Positions 16,504-23,883 of a DNA stretch of 39,109 nt are shown piece after piece. Numbering within the stretch: position 1 is the stretch's first letter; each line of letters opens with the position of its first letter. Source of the stretch: Lachnospiraceae bacterium UBA5895 (GTDB lineage Bacteria > Bacillota > Clostridia > Lachnospirales > Lachnospiraceae). The stretch spans positions 28,467 through 67,575 of the forward strand of contig DJEP01000057.1 of assembly GCA_002431915.1 (NCBI GenBank), given 5' to 3'. A program made the translations under genes and the position numbers. The notes below the pieces were generated by a model that was not told the DNA's origin, did not search any database, and saw only the letters and a list, made by a program, of their open reading frames with translations.

Positions 16504-17405
16504 TCTTCCTCTGCCCCGTCAGTATCTGGGAAAATCTGTTCGTAGATCTTCGTGTCGATGAGATTCTCCAGCATTTGCTGGTCCAGATTCATGAACTGAT
16601 GGTTCATCTGACTGCGGATGACTTCAAATCTCTTGTAATACAGGGCTTCTTCGGGAGTATCTGCGGCATTTTCGATCTGTGCGTCGATTTTTTCCGCAGT
16701 CAGGTTTTCCTCGCTCCATTTAAGCAGGGTATCTACCAGAGAGTTCTCGGACTCTGCCTTTTTCTCGAAAAGCTTTGCATTACGCATGGACACCACGCCC
16801 ATAACAATGAAGAGAATAAATACTGCACTCATGACTCCGTAGAACATGTAAGGGTTCCCGATGTTAAAGGGGAGTACCCCTGTAATTCCGAGGATCATCA
16901 CCAGCATTCCCAAAATACCCACGATCAACAGTACCCAGGCGGAGGATCTGTTTTCTTCTGCTTTGGCACCGCTGTTCATATAGGTCAGTCCACCCTGTGT
17001 GGATGCGGCTTTCAGCAGTTCCCCGGAATTCGGCTTTTCTTCCGATGCATCATCTTCGTCCGGCATCAGGAATTCGTCTACCGCAGCTTCTTCCTCAGCG
17101 GCATTCTCCTTCCGTTCCTTTTCCTGCTGCTCCAAGAATACTCTGGCGATGGTCTTCGCCTGTTTCTCATCCTTCGCATCTACAAACAGTTCATAGACCT
17201 GCTCCGTCTCATCATAGACAAGTTTACTTTTTTCCACTCCGTTGTATGTAAGGAAGTCTTTTAACTTCTCCATTTCATCCTGTTCACCGAACAGCACAGA
17301 AGTCCAGTCCGTCAGTTCTTCCTCACTTACCAGTGTCTCTCCGCAGTCGGGACATACAGTGATTCCCTCCCGATATTCATTTTTACATTTCGGACACCAT
17401 GCCAT
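16500..17405 (-). CDS. Zinc-ribbon, DUF2007-like membrane protein
   Basis: This 301-residue protein is not recognised as a named family. An N-terminal zinc ribbon (CPKCKNEY, then CPDCGETL) is followed by a DUF2007-like module (SVLFGEQDEMEKLKDFLTYN, then a VYELFVDAKDEKQAKTIARVF strand-helix). An acidic linker and two membrane segments come next (about residues 151-172 and 185-205), then an acidic helical C-terminal domain. It is probably anchored in the membrane with the zinc ribbon in the cytosol. The SD AAGGAGGG is strong. The stop overlaps the rlmH start by 4 bp. Function unknown. Confidence 0.75.
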   Translation of the reverse strand: MAWCPKCKNEYREGITVCPDCGETLVSEEELTDWTSVLFGEQDEMEKLKDFLTYNGVEKSKLVYDETEQVYELFVDAKDEKQAKTIARVFLEQQEKERKENAAEEEAAVDEFLMPDEDDASEEKPNSGELLKAASTQGGLTYMNSGAKAEENRSSAWVLLIVGILGMLVMILGITGVLPFNIGNPYMFYGVMSAVFILFIVMGVVSMRNAKLFEKKAESENSLVDTLLKWSEENLTAEKIDAQIENAADTPEEALYYKRFEVIRSQMNHQFMNLDQQMLENLIDTKIYEQIFPDTDGAEEE

Positions 17406-17420
17406 ATGCTAACGCCCTCC

Positions 17421-17468
17421 TTACGACTCGTAATCCCGGCCGGGGATTTTTCTCTCCTGCCGGGGATT
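17421..17468. repeat. Cluster of dyads and a direct repeat between nfnB and the zinc-ribbon gene
   Basis: This gap holds a perfect 6-1-6 inverted repeat TTACGA-C-TCGTAA (17421-17433), which overlaps by 2 bp a second inverted repeat AATCCC-N5-GGGATT (17432-17448). The 10-mer GCCGGGGATT also occurs twice in direct orientation (17439-17448 and 17459-17468) at 20-bp spacing. On the minus strand this lies after the nfnB stop and before the next SD. There is no T-run, so an operator or an mRNA stem is likelier than a terminator. Confidence 0.4.
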
Positions 17469-17476
17469 ATGGGTAA

Positions 17477-18862
17477 TTATTTTGCACTCAGATATTCGTC
17501 AATGCCCCTGGCAGCAGCCTTGCCTGCTCCCATTGCCAGAATTACGGTAGCTGCTCCGGTTACCGCATCTCCTCCGGCATAGACACCTTCCTTGGTGGTC
17601 TTGCCATTATTTTCATCCGCAATAATGCATTTCCACTTATTGGTATCCAGTCCCTTGGTGGTAGAAGAGATCAGAGGATTCGGGGAGGTACCTAAAGACA
17701 TAATCACGGTATCTAACTCCATCACGAATTCGGATCCGGGTACTTCCACGGGACGACGTCTGCCGCTCTCATCGGGCTCGCCCAGTTCCATGCGGATGCA
17801 CTTCATGCCGGTCACCCAACCCTTATCGTCGGACAGGATCTCGGTAGGATTGGTCAGCAGATCAAAAATGATGCCTTCCTCTTTTGCATGATGTACTTCT
17901 TCCACTCTGGCGGGAAGCTCCTCTTCGCTTCTACGGTATACGATGTGTACCTCGGCGCCCAGACGCAGTGCAGTTCTTGCGGCATCCATAGCCACGTTAC
18001 CGCCGCCCACTACAGCTACCTTCTTGCCATGCATGATAGGGGTTCTGGAATCGGGATCAAATGCCTTCATCAGATTGCTTCTGGTCAGGTATTCATTGGC
18101 AGAGAATACACCGTTGGCGTTCTCGCCGGGGATACCCATGAATTTCGGAAGTCCTGCACCGGAACCGATAAATACTGCCTGGAAGCCTTCTTCATCCATC
18201 AGCTGATCTATGGTCACGGATTTACCTACGACTACGTTGGTCTCAATATGAACACCGAGAGATTTTACGTTCTCGATCTCTTTTGCCACTACGCCGCTCT
18301 TAGGGAGACGGAACTCGGGAATACCGTATACCAGTACACCGCCCGCCTCATGCAGTGCCTCGAAGATGGTCACATCATAGCCCATCTTTGCCAGATCTCC
18401 GGCACAGGTAAGCCCCGCCGGTCCGGAACCGATGACAGCTACCTTCTTGCCGTTCTTCTGTGCTGCGGGAGTGGGTTTGATACCGTTTTCTCTTGCCCAG
18501 TCAGCTACGAAGCGCTCCAGCTTACCGATGGAGATGGGATCTCCCTTGAAACCACGGATACATTTTCCTTCACACTGGCTCTCCTGAGGGCATACACGAC
18601 CGCAGACAGCGGGAAGTGCACTGGATTCGCTGATGATACGATAAGCCTCTTCGATATTGCCGTTCTTCACCTGCTCAATGAACTGTGGAATCTGGATGGC
18701 TACGGGACAACCCTTTACGCACTGTGCGTTTTTACAGTTAATGCAACGGGAAGCCTCTTCCATTGCTTCCTCTTTGTTATATCCGAGGCATACCTCCTTG
18801 AAGTTGGTAGCACGTTCCTTTGCATCCTGCTCTCTGACAGGAATTCTTTTTAATACATCCAT
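17477..18862 (-). CDS. nfnB: NfnB, GltA-like large subunit of NADH-dependent ferredoxin:NADP+ oxidoreductase
   Basis: This 461-residue iron-sulfur flavoprotein is a homologue of the glutamate synthase small subunit. The N-terminus carries two four-cysteine sets for [4Fe-4S] clusters (C40, C43, C48, C52 and C87, C91, C97, C101). The FAD site VAVIGSGPAGLTCAGDLAKM starts at residue 141, and the NADPH site is VAVVGGGNVAMDAARTALRL with YRRSEEELPA after it. The C-terminal FAD motif is GVYAGGDAVTGAATVI. With NfnA next door it should form Nfn, which couples NADPH formation from reduced ferredoxin and NADH by flavin-based electron bifurcation. Glutamate synthase is unlikely because no large subunit is present. 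The SD is AAAGG. Confidence 0.9.
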   Translation of the reverse strand: MDVLKRIPVREQDAKERATNFKEVCLGYNKEEAMEEASRCINCKNAQCVKGCPVAIQIPQFIEQVKNGNIEEAYRIISESSALPAVCGRVCPQESQCEGKCIRGFKGDPISIGKLERFVADWARENGIKPTPAAQKNGKKVAVIGSGPAGLTCAGDLAKMGYDVTIFEALHEAGGVLVYGIPEFRLPKSGVVAKEIENVKSLGVHIETNVVVGKSVTIDQLMDEEGFQAVFIGSGAGLPKFMGIPGENANGVFSANEYLTRSNLMKAFDPDSRTPIMHGKKVAVVGGGNVAMDAARTALRLGAEVHIVYRRSEEELPARVEEVHHAKEEGIIFDLLTNPTEILSDDKGWVTGMKCIRMELGEPDESGRRRPVEVPGSEFVMELDTVIMSLGTSPNPLISSTTKGLDTNKWKCIIADENNGKTTKEGVYAGGDAVTGAATVILAMGAGKAAARGIDEYLSAK

Positions 18863-18913
18863 TTTATTTAACCATGCCTTTCTGATTTATCGTATTCAAA
18901 CGTTACAGTAGAA

Positions 18914-19792
18914 CTACTGGCAGTTGCCACAGCCGCCGTGATGGGTATCTCCCTCTTCCAGGGCTAACATTGCACGACCCTCTGCGGTCTTGTAGATCTG
19001 CTGACGTCTCATTGCCTCATCAAAGTTTACCTCATGTCCGTCGAACTCAGGACCGTCTACGCAGGCAAATTTCACCTTGCCGCCGACCGTTACACGACAG
19101 GCACCGCACATTCCCGTTCCGTCTACCATAATGGGATTCAGGCTGACAACAGTGGGGATCTCCAGCTCTTTGGTCAGGAGACATACGAATTTCATCATGA
19201 TCATGGGACCGATAGCAATGCACAGATCGTATTTTTTGCCTTCTGCTACCAAATCCTTGATGGTCTGGGTTACCATACCGCTTCTTCCGTAGGATCCGTC
19301 ATCGGTGGTTACATAGAGGTTGCCTGCTACAGCTTCCATCTCTTTTTCCAGGATCAGGAGATTCTTGGTCTTGCTTCCCACGATAACATCGGCAGCAATT
19401 CCGTGTTCATGCAGCCATTTCACCTGAGGATATACCGGAGCTGCACCGACACCACCTGCCACGAAGAGGATCTTCTTGGCTTTTACTTCTTCTAGCGGCT
19501 GTTCCACCAGTTCGGAAGGACATCCTAAAGGTCCTACGAAGTCATGGAAGTACTCACCTTCAGAAAGCTGTGCCATCAGTTTCGTACCGGCACCTACAAT
19601 CTGGAACACAATAGTCACGGTTCCCTTTTCTCTGTTGTAATCACAGATGGTCAGAGGAATACGCTCGCTCTCACTGTCCATTCTCACGATGACAAACTGA
19701 CCGGGTTCACAGGTCTTTGCCACTCTGTTTGCTTCTACCTCCATCAGATAGATGTTGGTTGTCAGCTCCTGTTTTTTTACGATCTTATACAT
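18914..19792 (-). CDS. nfnA: NfnA, FNR-like small subunit of NADH-dependent ferredoxin:NADP+ oxidoreductase
   Basis: This 292-residue protein belongs to the sulfide dehydrogenase/PyrK-like FAD/NAD-binding family. The FAD-binding beta-barrel includes RIPLTICDYN and the NAD domain includes ILFVAGGVGAAPVYPQ. The C-terminal [2Fe-2S] site contains VDGTGMCGACRV and a later cysteine in KFACVDGPEF. In characterised Nfn an aspartate acts as a fourth ligand, and D residues are present in this loop. The tail ends HHGGCGNCQ, adding a CxxC pair beyond the cluster site. It lies 51 bp upstream of nfnB, the usual pairing. In the cell it would oxidise NADH and pass electrons to NfnB. SD: GGAAAAGAG region. Confidence 0.9.
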   Translation of the reverse strand: MYKIVKKQELTTNIYLMEVEANRVAKTCEPGQFVIVRMDSESERIPLTICDYNREKGTVTIVFQIVGAGTKLMAQLSEGEYFHDFVGPLGCPSELVEQPLEEVKAKKILFVAGGVGAAPVYPQVKWLHEHGIAADVIVGSKTKNLLILEKEMEAVAGNLYVTTDDGSYGRSGMVTQTIKDLVAEGKKYDLCIAIGPMIMMKFVCLLTKELEIPTVVSLNPIMVDGTGMCGACRVTVGGKVKFACVDGPEFDGHEVNFDEAMRRQQIYKTAEGRAMLALEEGDTHHGGCGNCQ

Positions 19793-19829
19793 TTCTCTTT
19801 TCCGTCCCTTCTGTTAGGATTAATAGAAT

Positions 19830-21299
19830 TTATATATCTGAAACAGCCACCAGCGTATAACGGCGACCGCTTTGGTCCGTCTGCAGCTTCCAGAGCTCTC
19901 TGGTATAGGCATTGACCGCGAACAGATTGCCTGTTCTGGTGACTGTGCCGTCGGCTCCTCTATATATCTCTGCAATCACATAAAAATCATCGATTTTATT
20001 GATATTGGTCACATATTGATACTGGTACAGATACGCAGCACCGGATTCATCAAAGCTGCCGGATTCGTCCTGTATTTTACCGCTCTGCAGTGCGTATTCC
20101 ACGATCTTTTGCACCGCCTCTTCCGGGGTAAACTCCGTGTTCATGACCAGATTATAGCTTCTCTCCACGATCTCGCTCTTACGGCCTTCCGCGATCCGGA
20201 TAAAACGGAATACGGATTTGCCAAGAGGCATGGGGATCGGTCCCGCATATACGGTAGAATTCTGTGTTGGATCCGTACCGTCCGTGGTGTAGTAGACATC
20301 TTCGCCATCTGTCACTTCGATGTTGATGGGGAATTCATAATCTCCGCTGACTGCCGTCACATCCGGTGTACTTAACTGGTCGATCTCTATGTGATAATTT
20401 TTGGTTACCACTTTGCTGCTGATCTCATTCTCATTGATGTATACCGCTTTGATACAGTAGTCGCCGCTTTCCAACAGAATCGGTGCCGTATACAGAGAAC
20501 TGTTCTCATCCGGCTCACTGCCGTCCATGGTGTAATAGATCTTACCGGTTCCGAAAGTCGTCAGTTTCAAGGGCTGGATGCTGGTGTAATATCCCTCCTG
20601 CAAACTGAATTCCGGTTCCATCGCCATATAGCTCTGATACTTGCTCATAATATTGACATTCCCGCAATTCTGCAGCAGATCATTGATGGTCTTATAATCT
20701 TCTCTGGCAGCGTAGATGGCGATCAGTTTCCCGTAGGCACTCTCTAACTGTTCGGAAGTTGCCTTTCCATCCGTCACGATCTCCCGCAGCAGATACTCAT
20801 ATTCCATCTTGTTGTTCTTCTGAAAATAGATATCCGCCAGTTCGAATTTAAGCGTAATATTACCGGGATCCAGTTCCAACGCCCGGTTGTAACATGTAAC
20901 TGCCTGGTCGTATTCTCCCTCTGCCACATAATTCCTTGCGCATTTCGTCTGGTATTCTGCGGAATGATAATGGGAATAAGAGATTCCGACCCCCGTGCAT
21001 ACCACTGCCACCACTGTGAGCACCAGTAAAAGCACGATAAACTTCCAGCGAAACGGATGTGCCGTATGGTTTTCCTCCGGTATGTCATCCCAGTCCAGAG
21101 ACTCCGTAGGCTCCTGCACGGTTTCTTCCTGCTCCTGTTCCGTATCCGGTGCCATCTCTTTGGCGATATCGTTTAACGTCTGTGCCATATTGTATTCAAT
21201 TTCCGGTTCAAAATCAGGTACGATATGGATGTCTTCCCCGCAATGTTCGCAGTAAAGCTTTCCTTCCTCCATCTCTGCCCCGCAATTCGGACACTTCAT
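19830..21299 (-). CDS. Zinc-ribbon membrane protein with TPR and two chitobiase C-terminal-type domains
   Basis: This 489-residue protein is of unknown function. A zinc ribbon (C3, C6, C17, C20) and acidic linker precede one membrane segment (about 87-106). Outside lie TPR-like helices (about 114-175; GEYDQAVTCYNRALELDPGN). Two chitobiase/beta-hexosaminidase C-terminal-like repeats follow, each with a YYT.DG..P....S..Y motif: YYTMDGSEPDENSSLY (255-270) and YYTTDGTDPTQNSTVY (336-351). A C-terminal domain of about 100 residues ends the protein. Topology predicts cytosolic zinc ribbon and extracellular remainder, suggesting envelope sensing or binding, but this is inference. It lies 4 bp after folD and 37 bp before nfnA. 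Confidence 0.82.
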   Translation of the reverse strand: MKCPNCGAEMEEGKLYCEHCGEDIHIVPDFEPEIEYNMAQTLNDIAKEMAPDTEQEQEETVQEPTESLDWDDIPEENHTAHPFRWKFIVLLLVLTVVAVVCTGVGISYSHYHSAEYQTKCARNYVAEGEYDQAVTCYNRALELDPGNITLKFELADIYFQKNNKMEYEYLLREIVTDGKATSEQLESAYGKLIAIYAAREDYKTINDLLQNCGNVNIMSKYQSYMAMEPEFSLQEGYYTSIQPLKLTTFGTGKIYYTMDGSEPDENSSLYTAPILLESGDYCIKAVYINENEISSKVVTKNYHIEIDQLSTPDVTAVSGDYEFPINIEVTDGEDVYYTTDGTDPTQNSTVYAGPIPMPLGKSVFRFIRIAEGRKSEIVERSYNLVMNTEFTPEEAVQKIVEYALQSGKIQDESGSFDESGAAYLYQYQYVTNINKIDDFYVIAEIYRGADGTVTRTGNLFAVNAYTRELWKLQTDQSGRRYTLVAVSDI

Positions 21300-21303
21300 A
21301 CAA

Positions 21304-22158
21304 TTATCCTCTTGCTGCCTGCAAAGTAACGGACTCCAGACAGTTATTCATAAGCATCGCTATGGTCATGGGACCTACTCCTCCGGGGACCGGAGTAATG
21401 GCGCTGCATACCGGTTCAACACTTTCAAAGTCCACATCACCGCATAATTTATTCTGTTCGTTTCGGTGAATGCCCACATCAATGACAACCGCACCTTCTT
21501 TGACATATTCTGCGGTGATCATCTTCGGTCTGCCCACTGCCACCACGAGAATGTCTGCCCTCTTCGTCACTTCCTTCAGATCTGTGGTACGGCTGTGAGC
21601 CACGGTCACTGTACCGTTCTCCCGAAGCAAAAGCAGCGCCATAGGCTTGCCTACGATATTACTTCTGCCGACCACCACACATTCTTTTCCGGCAATCTCG
21701 ATTCCGGAGCGCTTTAACAGCTGGATCACACCTGCAGGAGTACAGGATACGAAACCGGGCTTACCAATGCAGAGTGCACCGACATTCTGCGGATGGAATC
21801 CATCCACATCCTTTAAGGGGGAGATGGCATCCAGTACCTTTTCCTCGTCAATATGCCCGGGCAGCGGTAACTGCACCAGAATACCGTTGACATCCGTTCT
21901 GTCATTTAACTCACAGATCAGCTCCAACAATTTCTCCTCTGTGGTATCCTCCGGAAGTTCATAAGACAGGGAACGGATTCCCACATATTCACATGCCTTT
22001 TTCTTATTACGGACATATACGGAGGATGCGGGATCCGCGCCCACCTGAATCACAGCAAGCGTTACTTCGCAACCCTGTTCCTTTAACCGGGCAACCTTTT
22101 CTTTTACTTCATCCTTAATCTGTGTGGAAATTGCCTTTCCATCTATTAAATGTGCCAT
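21304..22158 (-). CDS. folD: Bifunctional methylene-THF dehydrogenase/methenyl-THF cyclohydrolase
   Basis: FolD interconverts 5,10-methylene-, 5,10-methenyl- and 10-formyl-THF with NAD(P). The 284 residues contain the catalytic Y48/K52 pair in SSVYVRNKKKACEYVG, GILVQLPLPGHID, KDVDGFHPQNVG, the dinucleotide loop VVVGRSNIVGKPMALLLL and the C-terminal TPVPGGVGPMTIAMLMNN. ATG 22158 was chosen because the strong SD AAGGAGGAG lies 9 nt upstream. A further 19 codons are open but fall across the fhs stop and lack an SD. It is 19 bp after fhs, forming a classical one-carbon pair. Confidence 0.96.
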   Translation of the reverse strand: MAHLIDGKAISTQIKDEVKEKVARLKEQGCEVTLAVIQVGADPASSVYVRNKKKACEYVGIRSLSYELPEDTTEEKLLELICELNDRTDVNGILVQLPLPGHIDEEKVLDAISPLKDVDGFHPQNVGALCIGKPGFVSCTPAGVIQLLKRSGIEIAGKECVVVGRSNIVGKPMALLLLRENGTVTVAHSRTTDLKEVTKRADILVVAVGRPKMITAEYVKEGAVVIDVGIHRNEQNKLCGDVDFESVEPVCSAITPVPGGVGPMTIAMLMNNCLESVTLQAARG

Positions 22159-22177
22159 GGGACACTTCTCCTCCTTA

Positions 22178-23845
22178 CTAAAACAATCCTGTGATCTTAC
22201 CGCTGTCATCCACATCGATATTGTAGGCTGCGGGCGCCTTGGGCAGTCCCGGCATGGTCATGACCGCACCGGTGAGCACTACAACAAAGCCGGCACCGGC
22301 AGATACATAGACCTCTCTTACGTTTAATTCAAAGCCGGAAGGTCTTCCTAACAGTGTGGGATCATCCGACAGGGAATACTGGTTCTTCGCCATACATACC
22401 GGCAGATTGCCAAAGCCTAACTCCGTCAGGCTCTTTAACTGTTTTGCTGCCGCCGGCGCAAAGTTCACGCTGTCTGCTCCGTAGATTTCTCTGGCGATCT
22501 TGGTGATCTTATCCTGAAGAGATAAATCATCCTCATATAATACATGGAAGTGATTCTCTTTTTCCAATGCTTTTAATACTTTTTCCGCTAAAGCGATGCC
22601 GCCCTCGCCGCCCTTCTCCCATACTTCGGAGAGTGCAAACTCACAGCCTCTTGTCTCGCAGAATTCTCTGACGTAGGCGGTCTCTGCCTCGCTGTCCGTA
22701 ATAAAGGAATTCAGGGTAACCACTACAGGCACACCATATTTCTGCAGATTCTCAATATGCTTCTCCAGGTTCACGATACCCTTTTTCAGTGCTTCCAGGT
22801 TCTCCGCACCCAGGTCGGCTTTCGCCACGCCACCGTTGTATTTCAGCGCACGGATGGTTGCCACCAGTACTACCGCATCGGGAGTAAGACCCGCCTTACG
22901 GCACTTGATATCGAAGAACTTCTCCGCACCCAGATCGGCACCAAAACCGGCTTCCGTGATGCAGTAATCTGCCATCTTCATGGCTGCCTTGGTAGCTCTG
23001 ACAGAGTTACATCCGTGAGCGATATTGGCAAAGGGACCGCCGTGTACCAGTGCCGGAGTATGCTCTAACGTCTGGATCAGGTTAGGTTTGATAGCATCCT
23101 TTAACAGGGCTGCCATAGCGCCGACTGCCTTTAACTGTCCTGCGGTCACCGGTTCTCCCTGATAGTTATAAGCTACAACGATCCTGGAAAGACGCTCCTT
23201 CAGATCCTTCATATCATCTGCCAGACACAGGATCGCCATGATCTCACTGGCTACGGTGATGACAAAGTGATCCTCTCTGACGAAGCCGTCTGTCTTGTTC
23301 CCCAGTCCTACCACGATATTACGAAGGACTCTGTCATTCATATCTTCGCAGCGCTTCCAGACGATCTGCCTGGTATCAATACCCAGTTCATTGCCCTGCT
23401 GAATATGATTATCCAAAAGAGCTGCCAGCAGATTGTTTGCAGAGGTGATGGCATGAAAATCGCCGGTAAAGTGCAGATTCAGTTCGTCCATGGGAACTAC
23501 CTGTGCGTAACCACCGCCTGCAGCTCCTCCCTTGATACCGAAGCAGGGACCTAAAGAAGGCTCTCTGAGAGCAATGACAGCCTTTTTGCCCATTCTGCCG
23601 AAAGATTCTCCCAGACCGACCGTAGTCGTGGTCTTGCCCTCTCCTGCGGGAGTGGGGTTGATGGCCGTTACCAGAATCAGTTTACCGTTTGATCTGTCCT
23701 GGATCTTTGTTAAAAATTCTTCCGAAAGCTTTGCCTTGTATTTTCCGTAAAGTTCCAGATCATCCGCTTCGATGCCGATGCTTTCGGCAACCTTGGTGAT
23801 GGGCTCCATTACCGCTTCTTGTGCGATTTCAATATCTGTTTTCAT
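22178..23845 (-). CDS. fhs: Formate--tetrahydrofolate ligase
   Basis: This ligase activates formate: formate + THF + ATP to 10-formyl-THF, the entry of formate into purine synthesis and the methyl branch of acetyl-CoA metabolism. At 555 residues it is standard length. The P-loop TPAGEGKTTTTVGLGESF is intact, with REPSLGPCFGIKGGAAGGGY and EHTPALVHGGPFANIAHGCN further on. The start is ATG 23845 with the SD GGAGGG 9 nt upstream. ftsK lies 38 bp upstream with no visible terminator. No corrinoid, CODH or methyltransferase genes are in the window, so its presence does not by itself show acetogenesis. Confidence 0.97.
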   Translation of the reverse strand: MKTDIEIAQEAVMEPITKVAESIGIEADDLELYGKYKAKLSEEFLTKIQDRSNGKLILVTAINPTPAGEGKTTTTVGLGESFGRMGKKAVIALREPSLGPCFGIKGGAAGGGYAQVVPMDELNLHFTGDFHAITSANNLLAALLDNHIQQGNELGIDTRQIVWKRCEDMNDRVLRNIVVGLGNKTDGFVREDHFVITVASEIMAILCLADDMKDLKERLSRIVVAYNYQGEPVTAGQLKAVGAMAALLKDAIKPNLIQTLEHTPALVHGGPFANIAHGCNSVRATKAAMKMADYCITEAGFGADLGAEKFFDIKCRKAGLTPDAVVLVATIRALKYNGGVAKADLGAENLEALKKGIVNLEKHIENLQKYGVPVVVTLNSFITDSEAETAYVREFCETRGCEFALSEVWEKGGEGGIALAEKVLKALEKENHFHVLYEDDLSLQDKITKIAREIYGADSVNFAPAAAKQLKSLTELGFGNLPVCMAKNQYSLSDDPTLLGRPSGFELNVREVYVSAGAGFVVVLTGAVMTMPGLPKAPAAYNIDVDDSGKITGLF

Positions 23846-23883
23846 GTCCTTTTCCCTCCGTTTATTCAGACAGTTGTATCTTG

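Noticed and set aside
17477..18862. Annotation as glutamate synthase small subunit
   Set aside because: No glutamate synthase large subunit is adjacent, while the NfnA partner is; NfnB is the better reading.
22159..22215. Longer N-terminus for folD
   Set aside because: It crosses the fhs stop and lacks an SD; MAHLIDGK at 22158 is preceded by AAGGAGGAG.
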